Shown here piece by piece: positions 19,714 to 28,556 of a stretch of DNA of 64,000 bases. The notes below the pieces were generated by a model that was not told where the DNA came from, made no database searches, and worked only from the letters and a program-made list of their open reading frames with translations. A program made the translations under genes and the position numbers. Positions within the stretch are counted from its first letter, which is position 1, and each line of letters begins with the position of its first letter. This stretch comes from Gilliamella intestini (lineage in GTDB: Bacteria; Pseudomonadota; Gammaproteobacteria; Enterobacterales; Orbaceae): assembly GCF_900094935.1 (NCBI RefSeq), contig NZ_FMBA01000004.1, positions 42,601 through 106,600 of the forward strand, given 5' to 3'.

Positions 19714-19948
19714 CAAAAACATCAATCTTATACATAATTATAATTTAATGTAATAATTTTTAAAAAATTTTTATTATATCTTTGCGTAAAGCAAGAATAA
19801 TTATCTTTTAAAACAAAATGGGGTATTAGTGTATAAGATTTGCTTGTAATCAAGCAATCACTTATTTTCTATACATTTAGGTTTACATATACTGTAATTA
19901 TCGTTCAGGTATAAGGTATTATTAGTTAATGTCATATAAGAAAGGAAT

Positions 19949-19980
19949 GTTTCTCAATCATTTATTTAGAATGAGAAACA
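19949..19980 (-). terminator. Probable terminator of the Tad operon
   Basis: The stem TGTTTCTCA / TGAGAAACA has a 14-base loop, some 55 bases past the prepilin peptidase stop. The T run after the stem on the minus strand is short, so efficiency is doubtful. Confidence 0.55.
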
Positions 19981-20034
19981 CTAATACTGATTATCAAAAT
20001 ACACATATCATTAAGGTGAATGTTGAGTTTACTA

Positions 20035-20490
20035 TTACAATATAACCTTAAATAGTGTAATTGATGTTAAAAAATAGCTTGCGCTTATTGCAATTCCATA
20101 GGGTAATGTAATACCGCCTTCGGGTTTCTTTAAACGTTTATATATAATTACAAAGATTGCTAGTGGCAAACCAAAAAATGTAATCACAACCAAGAAAAAC
20201 AGAACGCTGCTTACAGGAATTGTTATTAAAAGTGCCGTAATTAATTTAATATCCCCCGCACCGGCTAATCGGCAATAAAACATAAGCAAACCACAGATTA
20301 AAAATATTGCTGATGCACCATAATTTAGCTGTCCTTGACCAAACAAAAAGTTTAAAATAGCCAGAATGAATATTATTATGACGATTTTATTTGAGATTAT
20401 TCGGTACTTCCAATCCGTATAACAAGAAACTAACAAACACAGCCAAATCGCCAAAATAATAATATCATTAATTAATCCTTGGTTAATCAT
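20035..20490 (-). CDS. tadV: Prepilin peptidase of the Tad system (TadV/CpaA)
   Basis: An A24-family aspartic membrane protease that cleaves the Flp prepilin and the TadE/F pseudopilins after their conserved glycine. The 151 residues have about five membrane segments. The two catalytic aspartates lie in CYTDWKYRIISNK (about residue 26) and GAGDIKLITALL (about 75, the GxGD motif). The protein lacks the methylase domain of PilD, as is usual for TadV. Its ATG overlaps the stop codon of the RCC1 protein by one base, so it is translated with it. It is the last gene of the operon. Confidence 0.92.
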   Translation of the reverse strand: MINQGLINDIIILAIWLCLLVSCYTDWKYRIISNKIVIIIFILAILNFLFGQGQLNYGASAIFLICGLLMFYCRLAGAGDIKLITALLITIPVSSVLFFLVVITFFGLPLAIFVIIYKRLKKPEGGITLPYGIAISASYFLTSITLFKVIL

Positions 20491-21755
20491 TAGTAACCTT
20501 GCCCTGGAATATAGTTTTCACCATAAACTTTTTTCATTTCATCTGTAACAAATTTTAATTCTACTCCTGGCCAATTAACTGCACCGGTTCCTGAGCGAAA
20601 TTTATTTGTGCCAGGAAAGCCAACGCCAAAAACTTTACCTTCATCATTCCAATACAGTAGGCTTTCTTTACCTCCATCAACTTTTGTTAAATTGCCAATA
20701 TGGCTTTTAATCGTTGGTATTGCTTCATATATTATATGATTAAAAGCACCAGCAGTTACACCCCATACTGATATTTTATTGCTTTTTGTGGTAGCAATAC
20801 ATCCTGCATAGCGACAATATAACATACCAACATTACCGGTAATTAATTGAGGATCTTTTATGCCTCTTTCGCACCGACTATCATAATGAGAGTCACAACC
20901 AATTCCTATGTGATTTGCTGCCCCCATAGAGTAAACGTCAGCGGATGATGTTACAAAAGTCGTGAACCGATTTCCGCCTGTTATCTGCATAATATTTTTT
21001 CCATCAACGGGTAAATTTGTGATTTGTTTCGGAGCAAAATTATAAACATGGACAGGTATATTTTCAAAACCAAATGCATTTGATTCTTCATCCCCCCAGG
21101 CAAAAACTTCGCCATTATCATTAATAGCATAACCGCTTTCATAAGCCGCTCCGATTAATACTACCGGTCTATTATTAAAATACTTTTGTGCAATACGATT
21201 AACTCCAACTATTGATCTTCTTGTTCCTTGCCCTGCTTGCCCATAAAGATTATATCCCCAAGAATAAACCTCGCCACTTCTTGTTAATGCATAAGAAGTA
21301 TATTCCCCTGCATTAATCATGATAACATCTTTATTATCTAACACTAAAGCAGGCGAGGTTGGATAACCGTAGTATTTACCTCCGGCAGCTTCCTGATAGC
21401 CATTTTGCCCCCACCCCCAAACATTACCTTGATCATCTAATGCAATTATATGCGCAATTCCAGTTGCAACTTGTGTAATACTAAGCCCTTTTTCAACAAA
21501 ACTTTTCACTCTGGCGGGAGGCGCACTAGATGAAACAGTATAGACACCATTACCTTGTAGGCCTAAATCTCTATATCCCCAAATCCAAAGATCGCCGTTT
21601 TCGATTGTTATGCCCGTATAAGCTGAATTGGATGCGGTAGGTATCTGCAATCCTGATTTTATTGAAAACACTACCGCATCACTTCGCTCATTGGCAAATA
21701 ATAAAGAAGAACATAAACAAAATACAAACAACACTACTAATTTAATCAGTTTCAT
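20490..21755 (-). CDS. Secreted RCC1-repeat beta-propeller protein in the Tad operon
   Basis: 421 residues with a clear signal peptide (MKLIKLVVLFVFCLCSSLLF, cleaved near 22). The rest shows at least six to seven RCC1-type repeats, each with a WG or similar core: WIWGYRDLGLQGNG, VWGWGQNGYQ, YSWGYNLYGQAGQG, FAWGDEESNAFG, YSMGAANHIGIG, SVWGVTAG and FGVGFPGT. RCC1 repeats fold into a seven-bladed propeller used for binding. Nothing suggests an enzyme. It lies 27 bases after tadG and overlaps tadV, so it is made with the pilus. This protein is not part of the standard Tad set. A surface or pilus-associated ligand-binding role is inferred. Confidence 0.8.
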   Translation of the reverse strand: MKLIKLVVLFVFCLCSSLLFANERSDAVVFSIKSGLQIPTASNSAYTGITIENGDLWIWGYRDLGLQGNGVYTVSSSAPPARVKSFVEKGLSITQVATGIAHIIALDDQGNVWGWGQNGYQEAAGGKYYGYPTSPALVLDNKDVIMINAGEYTSYALTRSGEVYSWGYNLYGQAGQGTRRSIVGVNRIAQKYFNNRPVVLIGAAYESGYAINDNGEVFAWGDEESNAFGFENIPVHVYNFAPKQITNLPVDGKNIMQITGGNRFTTFVTSSADVYSMGAANHIGIGCDSHYDSRCERGIKDPQLITGNVGMLYCRYAGCIATTKSNKISVWGVTAGAFNHIIYEAIPTIKSHIGNLTKVDGGKESLLYWNDEGKVFGVGFPGTNKFRSGTGAVNWPGVELKFVTDEMKKVYGENYIPGQGY

Positions 21756-21782
21756 TTAGAATTGCTCCTATCATATTATTGA

Positions 21783-23702
21783 TTAATTAGACTCACCTTT
21801 GTTAATAAAATTTCCCGTCTCTGTTTGAATAATTTTTTCCACTGTATCGAACAATGTCTTATAATCATTAGCCTCGTGCACATATTTTTTATTACCATTC
21901 ATACACTTGGTAAACCATTTTCCGTATGCATCTGTCGAATTACCTGCTTGTGGATCTAGTTTTATATAATGGATCATCGCTGTTTTAGCTGCTCTATTAA
22001 TATAACCATTTTTTTGATTATCTAATGAGGTCAACCCGCTAGTTATTGCCTGACAAACACCAGCATCCAAGAAGTTATCTCTAAGAATATCCGCTCCTGC
22101 ATCATCTTTGCCATCTGTAATAATAATGATCATTTTATTATTACTCTCACCTTTTGCCATTACAGGAACAGCTCTTAATAAAGCAGTTATGGTATCTGTT
22201 CCACCGCCTGGTTGCCAGTTTCCATTCTTAATATAATTTAGTAAATCTAAATTATGATTTTTATCTTTACTAAAAGGCACTAAATGAGGGGATGATTTAA
22301 ATGTTCCAATATGTTTTGCGGTTTCTTTAAACCTTTGGAAGTTAGAGTTCATATTAATCACATCTTTACTCATAATATTATTATTGTATAAAGGTGATTG
22401 GCACATTCCCAAAAACGGTGAAAAATCAGCGACAGTTGGCGAAATTGGTCGGTTAAATGTTATTGTATTACTATTGATACCACTAAATAAGGTATCAATT
22501 GTACCTTGTACATCGACTGTTTTAGTGTTGGCAAATGAATAATGCACATCAGGATAATCCCCTGAAAACATATAATCATACAGTTGAACTATATTGCCAT
22601 ATTGCTTTTTAATTATTTGCTGGTTTTTATCGCTCAATGGATAATTTGGATCATTTTCACCACAAGCATATTTTGCCGATCCCATATTCAGTTGATCAAC
22701 ATGATGCCTACGGCTACACAATCCACTATTGACTAAAGCTTGATCATTATTAAGACCTTTTGCCGGCCCAATAATTTGTGAATAATAACGATAATTAAAA
22801 TAATCTAAATAATAATTAACAGTATTCTCAAATTTAGTAAAGTAGTTATAGGATGAAAAGTCATTAATCTCTCCACTTGCTTTTAAATTACTCCATTTTG
22901 AATATGCAATATTTTTATTGGCCCAAAAATTATAATCAATTTTGTCATAAGGCGATTTCATTTTATACATAACCGAGCAAGCGTAGCTTTCTCCGCCTGC
23001 TGGGTTTTTAGTATCTTGCTGAACCGGTACGCCAATGTCATAAGGAACTAATGCAAATTTAGAATCCCCTTTAAATTTATCAATAATATCAACGATTGCC
23101 GCTTTCATGTATTGAAGGCGTTGCTGTGAGCTATTTGTTCCTAAGTAATCGTTACAAGTTGAGTCATTATATTGGCACGTTGCCGAGCCTGAAAAATCAG
23201 CAATAAAAGCGATATCAAATGAATCAAAACGTTCAAATTTTTTTGTGTTCCCGTAACTGTCGGATTTATTAGTAACAAACATAGATTTTGACTCACCGGT
23301 TTGTTCATCAGTAATTTGGGAATTCAATTTTTGTTTATATTTAATACTATATACTTTTTCTTTTGTGTTATATTCAACATCAATACTATCGCCATCGCCC
23401 AACGTGTCAGTAATTTTTTGAGAAGAAAAATAATTGATATAGTTCATTGCCATTGAACGATTATTTTTAATGGCTGTTTCATCAATATTTTTATTGTTTA
23501 AAGCTATGATAGCTAACGAGGCTTCGTTAGTTGCTTCAGAAAGCCTTGCACGATTGCGCATTGTTTGGGTATGTTCTATCGAAACTACCATAAAAGCAAG
23601 CATAGCTGGGACCATAATTGCAAAGCTTATAGCCACACTACCTAAATTACACTTAAAAAAAGATTTATTATGATTTTTGTGTTCAGATTTGTTATTACTC
23701 AT
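21783..23702 (-). CDS. tadG: TadG-like protein with von Willebrand A domain
   Basis: About 639 residues from the ATG at 23702, which has an AGAGG site; the in-frame reading to 23747 is not used. An N-terminal TadE/G-like membrane helix (SVAISFAIMVPAMLAFMVVS near 17-36) is followed by a long periplasmic part. A von Willebrand A domain is present: the metal-site motif DFSGS is near residue 165, a GTDT near 505 and IIIITDGKDD near 525 complete a plausible MIDAS. Large inserts with many Asn, Tyr and paired Cys separate these. TadG proteins of this type are thought to sit at the pilus tip or envelope and to aid adhesion. It follows tadF closely. Confidence 0.85.
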   Translation of the reverse strand: MSNNKSEHKNHNKSFFKCNLGSVAISFAIMVPAMLAFMVVSIEHTQTMRNRARLSEATNEASLAIIALNNKNIDETAIKNNRSMAMNYINYFSSQKITDTLGDGDSIDVEYNTKEKVYSIKYKQKLNSQITDEQTGESKSMFVTNKSDSYGNTKKFERFDSFDIAFIADFSGSATCQYNDSTCNDYLGTNSSQQRLQYMKAAIVDIIDKFKGDSKFALVPYDIGVPVQQDTKNPAGGESYACSVMYKMKSPYDKIDYNFWANKNIAYSKWSNLKASGEINDFSSYNYFTKFENTVNYYLDYFNYRYYSQIIGPAKGLNNDQALVNSGLCSRRHHVDQLNMGSAKYACGENDPNYPLSDKNQQIIKKQYGNIVQLYDYMFSGDYPDVHYSFANTKTVDVQGTIDTLFSGINSNTITFNRPISPTVADFSPFLGMCQSPLYNNNIMSKDVINMNSNFQRFKETAKHIGTFKSSPHLVPFSKDKNHNLDLLNYIKNGNWQPGGGTDTITALLRAVPVMAKGESNNKMIIIITDGKDDAGADILRDNFLDAGVCQAITSGLTSLDNQKNGYINRAAKTAMIHYIKLDPQAGNSTDAYGKWFTKCMNGNKKYVHEANDYKTLFDTVEKIIQTETGNFINKGESN

Positions 23703-23725
23703 ATAGACCTCTAATATGCGTGTGG

Positions 23726-24496
23726 TTAGCGATGATAAATTGGACAAGCTGTGTCTGTAGGATTTAAAATATCATTACAGCGAGACAACACTACAAAATT
23801 ACTACATAAATTTGGTAAAAAACCAGAGGCAGTTCTGTTTGAGTTAACCAATTTTAAATAAAGACTTTCCTCGTTGACAATACACATACTAACGCGATAC
23901 AGAGGAATCCAACGCCCTTCTAATTTATTTTCCAAATCACTAATTCTTGGAACATATGGAACTAGTTTTGAATAGTTAGTAAGTGAACCATCTGAACGAT
24001 CGTCCATCTTAGGTAATGAAGAAAAATACTTGCGAATACCATCATTGCAGGCGCCAGAAGGACAAGATTCAGCACTTAACGTAACAAATTCAGCATCTTT
24101 TAAACTTGCTGGGTTATTAACATCTTGAAAAATAAATAAACCATCTACTTTTACAGCCACATTGCGTCCACCTAATAATGAACTTGCTAGTTGGCTAAGT
24201 TCTTTTACTTGAGTATCATTAAACAGTTCATGAGATTGAAAGCAAGAGTCAGAATTACTGCATAATGAAGATGTATTCTGAACACTTGAGCTATCTATAA
24301 TTGGATACAAAGATGACCTTTCACGAAAAATCGAAGCTACCGCATAATTTGCACGCTCTAATCTGCTTTGTAACATAATGCTACTATATACATCATAAAT
24401 AATAAATACCAAAGCTGAAAAGCACAAAAAGCATGCAGCAAATTCTATTGACATTATACCATCTTTATTACGCAAAAAATTGCCAGAAGATTTCAT
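23726..24496 (-). CDS. tadF: TadF-like pseudopilin
   Basis: 256 residues. The N-terminus MKSSGNFLRNKDGIMSIEFAA carries a TadE/F-type processing site (glycine, then M/S and a glutamate at about +5) before the helix ACFLCFSALVFIIYDVYSSI. The periplasmic part has several cysteines (SLCSNSDSC, SCPSGAC, NLCSNF, RCNDI, ACPIYH), which suggests disulphides. It should be cut by TadV and act in assembly of the Flp pilus. It lies between tadE and tadG. Assignment to TadF rather than TadE is based on size and order. Confidence 0.8.
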   Translation of the reverse strand: MKSSGNFLRNKDGIMSIEFAACFLCFSALVFIIYDVYSSIMLQSRLERANYAVASIFRERSSLYPIIDSSSVQNTSSLCSNSDSCFQSHELFNDTQVKELSQLASSLLGGRNVAVKVDGLFIFQDVNNPASLKDAEFVTLSAESCPSGACNDGIRKYFSSLPKMDDRSDGSLTNYSKLVPYVPRISDLENKLEGRWIPLYRVSMCIVNEESLYLKLVNSNRTASGFLPNLCSNFVVLSRCNDILNPTDTACPIYHR

Positions 24497-24518
24497 TGTT
24501 ATTTTATTCCTTAAATTA

Positions 24519-24992
24519 TCAACTATTTTTATTAAACTCTCGGTAAGCGATAGTTTTTTTTGTCAAAGAAGTATCAAGAATACGACTAAACAATTTGGAA
24601 AATATGGCTGAATATTCATACTGCAATTCAAATAACAGTATCTGAGTATTATCAGCAAGCGCAGCTTGGCAACCACCATCAGTTACCTGCTTGACTGTTT
24701 CACAATATTTTACTGTTACTGTAAACTTTTGTGGATCAGCAATATAGGGAAATAAAAGTGATTCTGATGCGATCAATTGCTGCATTTGTTGTTGATAACT
24801 CGACTGTTGGGAAATTGCTGCTTTTCTGGTTATTTCTGTAGTCATTAAATCCAAAGCCGAACCAATAAACATAATTCGGCTAAATTCAATAACGAACAAA
24901 AATAGAACAACTAACGAAGGAAAAACAATTGCAAATTCTAGCGAGACACTTGCTTTTTTTTGGCGAAAAAATAATTTCCAATATTTCAACAT
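24519..24992 (-). CDS. tadE: TadE-like pseudopilin
   Basis: 157 residues beginning MLKYWKLFFRQKKASVSLEF, then AIVFPSLVVLFLFVIEFSRIM. The basic leader, S-V-S-L-E-F and the long hydrophobic helix fit the TadE domain, in which a glutamate five residues after the cleavage point is conserved. Here the residue before the cleavage point seems to be alanine rather than glycine (KKA/SVSLEF), a small deviation. Two cysteines (KYCETV, GGCQAAL) may form a disulphide. It follows tadZ by about 30 bases and precedes tadF by about 20. Confidence 0.8.
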   Translation of the reverse strand: MLKYWKLFFRQKKASVSLEFAIVFPSLVVLFLFVIEFSRIMFIGSALDLMTTEITRKAAISQQSSYQQQMQQLIASESLLFPYIADPQKFTVTVKYCETVKQVTDGGCQAALADNTQILLFELQYEYSAIFSKLFSRILDTSLTKKTIAYREFNKNS

Positions 24993-25021
24993 AATTTTGC
25001 TCTATTTTATTATATTAAGGA

Positions 25022-26185
25022 TTAATCTTTCTTTTTCTTTAATATTGAAAAAGGTGATTTTTGTTTGTTTGTTTCGATTTTTTTATTACCTATAATAGTT
25101 GAAGCTATTTCTTTTATTTCTTTACTGCTATGTGCTTTTTTAAATTTATCCAAACTTGGGATAAATTTGCGTGTAAAATCAATATTTCGGCCTAAAAATT
25201 CTTCTATATCGCTATCTTGCAAAGCATTTTTTTTATCATAAGGAACATCTTCATTTAAACAAACCAAAAAACGTTTATTTTGGAAATCTGTATTTTGTGT
25301 GGTAAGGCGAGATATTTCGTCTAACATTTTTTTAGCAGTTTTGATCGAAAAGGGATCGCGATTTATTACAATAAAAACAATATTAGACAAGGTAATAATC
25401 TCTTCAAAGTGCTTAAATGAAGAGGCTAACCCCATATTTTGATCAATAACTGTAATATTAAATTGCCCTGAGTTTAAATTGTCGTATTTCCAAGCGGTAT
25501 CACTTGGCTCGACTTTTACTTGCAGCGAGAGTTCAACATCAACTAATGAACCATCTTGAGGGATTGGCATTTCAAATAAAAAATCAGCATTAGGACTTGC
25601 TGTTGCACCTTGAATATAAAGAAGAGGATAATTTGTTAGTGAACTAATATTTTTTAGCGTATGAACCACTAACGATGAAGTACCAATACCTCCTTTACAC
25701 CCTAAAAACGCAATAACGCTACCTACTCTTTGGCTTGAACCTGGTGGAGTGATACTCCTTGAATGTAAGATATCTGGAATCTTTTCTAATTGACTATTCT
25801 CTAATAAAAAATGAATTCCTTTTTTTAACAAAAATTCAGAAAACTTAATCGAATCATGACTACCAATGAGTATTGTTGATGCTTGAATTGGAAAAAAACG
25901 GTTAATATTTTCTGATAAAATTTCTGCATTGTCTTGATCTTTGATATCTAAAATAATAGCATCATATTTGTTCCAGTGTGGAGCTTCCTTTAAATCAGAT
26001 AACTCTAACGGAAAGATCTCCATCCCTAATACATTGTAAAGAAAAAGCACAGAGCGAATATTTTCAATCAACTCACTTCTTTTACTTAAAATAGCCACTT
26101 GAAAACCGGATATACGCCCAACCACAAATTCTTGTGAAGCGCTTTTTGATGTATCATTATCTTTTTTACTACCAAATAATTGCAT
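25022..26185 (-). CDS. tadZ: TadZ/CpaE-type ATPase
   Basis: 387 residues. The N-terminal part (about 1-140) is a receiver-like domain (YDAIILDIKDQDNAEIL, TILIGSHDS) that in this family lacks phosphotransfer chemistry. The C-terminal half is a ParA/MinD-type ATPase with a variant Walker A (GCKGGIGTSS near 163). Further on are VIDQNMG and VFIVINRDPFSI, which match the switch and sugar-binding regions. TadZ places the pilus machine at a pole. It lies between the secretin and tadE genes, with a lysine-rich tail (SILKKKKD) at its C-terminus. Confidence 0.85.
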   Translation of the reverse strand: MQLFGSKKDNDTSKSASQEFVVGRISGFQVAILSKRSELIENIRSVLFLYNVLGMEIFPLELSDLKEAPHWNKYDAIILDIKDQDNAEILSENINRFFPIQASTILIGSHDSIKFSEFLLKKGIHFLLENSQLEKIPDILHSRSITPPGSSQRVGSVIAFLGCKGGIGTSSLVVHTLKNISSLTNYPLLYIQGATASPNADFLFEMPIPQDGSLVDVELSLQVKVEPSDTAWKYDNLNSGQFNITVIDQNMGLASSFKHFEEIITLSNIVFIVINRDPFSIKTAKKMLDEISRLTTQNTDFQNKRFLVCLNEDVPYDKKNALQDSDIEEFLGRNIDFTRKFIPSLDKFKKAHSSKEIKEIASTIIGNKKIETNKQKSPFSILKKKKD

Positions 26186-26203
26186 AATAATCTCACTAGC
26201 CTT

Positions 26204-27634
26204 TTATTCAATAAAACCCATGTCGTTAATAAATTTTTCACTTTCATTAGATACAGGCACTGTTTTGCGTCGTTGCTTATCCATATTATTTTTAATATTA
26301 AAAAAGCTATTAATTACATCGGTACGTTCTAAAATTGGTAGCTCTACGCCATTAAAACTATTATTAGAGTTAACCAAATTAACTGTTGCAAATACCACCA
26401 TTTCGGTCTTTTCACGACCGTTTCCTGCACTACGAGCCAATGCCCCTAAAATAGGGATATCACTAACAAAAGGAATGCGAGATAATGTTTCTGTATCTTG
26501 CTCACTAATTAATCCTGCTATTACAAAGCTATCACCATCAGATAAGTCAATAGTTGAACTGGTTTTTCGTGTTTGTAAAGTTGGAATATTATAGTTATTA
26601 AACGCATACGAACCAACAACCGAACTTACTTCGTTATTAATAAATAATCTAATACGTTTATCATTATTTACTTTTGTGCTGATATTTAACTTAATACCAT
26701 ACTCTTTATACGTAACGTTAGAGTCACCATCTTTACCAGTAGATATAATTGGAATTTCGCCACCAACTAAAAATGAGGCGCTTTCGCCTGATAATACAGA
26801 TAAATTAGGCTGTGCTAAAATTTTAGCTAACCGATCATTTTTTATTGCACGAATCATGGTGACAATATTATGAATATCAAATCCTTTTTTTAGACCCAAT
26901 AATGTAAATTCACCAATATTATTAGGCTTAAAATCTTGACCTTTGGCCATACTTTCCAAAGTTAAACTTTGCCATTCAATACCCAACGAATCAGTAAATG
27001 TTTTGCTCACTTCAACAAAGGTCAACTTTACATTAACTTGATATTCTTCAATTACTCTAATATTATCAATAATATTGTTATAGACATAATAATCCTGAAA
27101 TGTAAGATCTATATCCCCAAACTCACCTGATGCTTTGCTTCGTATACGTTCCGCATTTTGCCCAACAAGTGTCCCTACAAGCGTGATAATTTTACTTTTT
27201 GTTGTCGTATCTGGCGTGGTGCCATTTAATACATAAACAAATTTACCATTTGCACCGCCGTTATCATAACGATCTATTGTTACGCTGCTATTTGGAAAAT
27301 TTTGCGCTATTCTATGTGTGATTTGCGATAAAAGCGGATCAACATTAATAGTATCATTAATGATAATATTATTTGCATCATCATAAACGAGTAAACTAGT
27401 TCTACCATTTGATCTGCCATATATAATTAATGATTTACCATCAACAACTTCGTAATTAGCTACGCTGTCTTGACTAATAAAGACAGTGCCTACATTTTCA
27501 GGTAAAACAATTGTTTTGCTTTGCCCAATTTGTAAGTTATGAATATTAGCAAAAACCAACGAGGAAAAGCTAATAGATAATAAGCAAACTAGCTGTTTAA
27601 TTGTGTTTATAATTGGTTTAATTTTTATTAGCAT
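26204..27634 (-). CDS. rcpA: Outer-membrane secretin of the Tad system (RcpA/CpaC)
   Basis: 476 residues with a signal peptide (about 1-29, ending SLVFANIHN). The N-terminal BON-like/N domains (SKTIVLPENVGTVFISQDSVANYEVVD; HRIAQNFPNSSV) are followed by the secretin domain (IRVIEEYQVNVKLTFVEVSKTFTDSLGIEW near 190; LAQPNLSVLSGESASFLVGGEIP near 275; RIPFVSDIPILGALAR near 385; TEMVVFATVNLV near 410). It should form the gated outer-membrane ring for the Flp pilus. No pilotin gene is seen next to it. It starts 2 bases after the cpaB-type gene. Confidence 0.9.
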   Translation of the reverse strand: MLIKIKPIINTIKQLVCLLSISFSSLVFANIHNLQIGQSKTIVLPENVGTVFISQDSVANYEVVDGKSLIIYGRSNGRTSLLVYDDANNIIINDTINVDPLLSQITHRIAQNFPNSSVTIDRYDNGGANGKFVYVLNGTTPDTTTKSKIITLVGTLVGQNAERIRSKASGEFGDIDLTFQDYYVYNNIIDNIRVIEEYQVNVKLTFVEVSKTFTDSLGIEWQSLTLESMAKGQDFKPNNIGEFTLLGLKKGFDIHNIVTMIRAIKNDRLAKILAQPNLSVLSGESASFLVGGEIPIISTGKDGDSNVTYKEYGIKLNISTKVNNDKRIRLFINNEVSSVVGSYAFNNYNIPTLQTRKTSSTIDLSDGDSFVIAGLISEQDTETLSRIPFVSDIPILGALARSAGNGREKTEMVVFATVNLVNSNNSFNGVELPILERTDVINSFFNIKNNMDKQRRKTVPVSNESEKFINDMGFIE

Positions 27635-27636
27635 TC

Positions 27637-28518
27637 TTAGTTACCTTTTAGCAAATTAAGCGGTTTTTTCTTTTTTGAAAAAATCGCTTTATCCGTTAGT
27701 GGCCAGTTTTTTTCTTTGTCATTTAACAAACGTAATCCATCATCAATACCCCTTTTATAAGTACTTGGATACATAATAACTGTAGAGTTGGCCATTAGTG
27801 TTCTTAACAATTTAATTTCTTGATTTGAAAGCTCTAATTGAATTTGAGCCGTTTCTTTTCTATTCTGAAAGTTCGATTTAACTCCTTCAGTTAGATCAAT
27901 GTAAATAATTTTTTTACCTACAATAATTGGTTTTATGCGATTTTTAGTAAAATTATCACTAGGAGAAACAAGCCTATCATTACCATAGCCTTTATTATTA
28001 GCGTTTGCTAATTCGTTGTCAGCATAAAAGACATAAAGATCGACAAGGTCACCGGCCTTTAGATTTTTTATTAAATAAGAATCAATTTCATCTATTTTGA
28101 ACGGAAACATATAATTTCCATCTTTTAGTGCAAGTAGTCGGTATTGTTCTGAATTAGGCGAGGCAAGAAACTGACTTTCTATTACAGTATCTTTAGCAAT
28201 ATTGTTTATAGAAACATAAGTATCAATTGCCATTGCATCGCTGATATATTTGGATGCTTCGTTGCTTCCTGCTTCAACTTCAATTGATTTAAAATAGTAA
28301 TCAGCCTTAGTCAAAATTGTATTTTTATCAATATCATGTTTTGCAACAGCGATTGTAATAGTTTGTTTTTGGGGCTCTTCTTTTTTAGGTTCTTCAACCA
28401 CAACCTGCTGCTGAACCGATGGTTCAGTAACAGGTTCAGGCGATGATTTTGTAAAAAGTAATGCTAGCCCAACAAATAACATTAATATGTACAGAACTAG
28501 TAATTTTTTTTCTTTCAT
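27637..28518 (-). CDS. rcpC: Flp pilus assembly protein CpaB/RcpC
   Basis: 293 residues. A single N-terminal helix (LLVLYILMLFVGLALLF, residues 5-21) is followed by a Pro/Glu-rich linker with VQQQVVVEEPKKEEPQK. Then comes an SAF domain (IAVAKHDIDKNTILTKADYYFKSIEV) and an RcpC-type domain (KAGDLVDLYVFYADN, KIIYIDLTEGVKS, QLELSNQEIKLLRTLMANSTVIMYPS). This family is periplasmic, anchored in the inner membrane, and helps the secretin and pilus assemble. It precedes the secretin gene by 2 bases and follows the TPR lipoprotein gene by about 40. Confidence 0.88.
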   Translation of the reverse strand: MKEKKLLVLYILMLFVGLALLFTKSSPEPVTEPSVQQQVVVEEPKKEEPQKQTITIAVAKHDIDKNTILTKADYYFKSIEVEAGSNEASKYISDAMAIDTYVSINNIAKDTVIESQFLASPNSEQYRLLALKDGNYMFPFKIDEIDSYLIKNLKAGDLVDLYVFYADNELANANNKGYGNDRLVSPSDNFTKNRIKPIIVGKKIIYIDLTEGVKSNFQNRKETAQIQLELSNQEIKLLRTLMANSTVIMYPSTYKRGIDDGLRLLNDKEKNWPLTDKAIFSKKKKPLNLLKGN

Positions 28519-28556
28519 GCAAACTCCATATGATGTTATATTTATTTTTGTTGCAT

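Larger units (their letters stand above)
19384..20034. other. Intergenic region between the oxoprolinase and Tad loci
   Basis: I can see no gene in these 651 very AT-rich bases. They should carry the promoter of the oxoprolinase operon (just above 19383), repeat copy 3 at 19670-19713 and the hairpin ending the Tad operon at 19949-19980. Confidence 0.6.

Noticed and set aside
26204..27634. Type II or III secretion secretin
   Set aside because: It sits amid complete tad genes (flp, tadABC, rcpC, tadZ, tadEFG, tadV), so RcpA/CpaC is the simpler reading.
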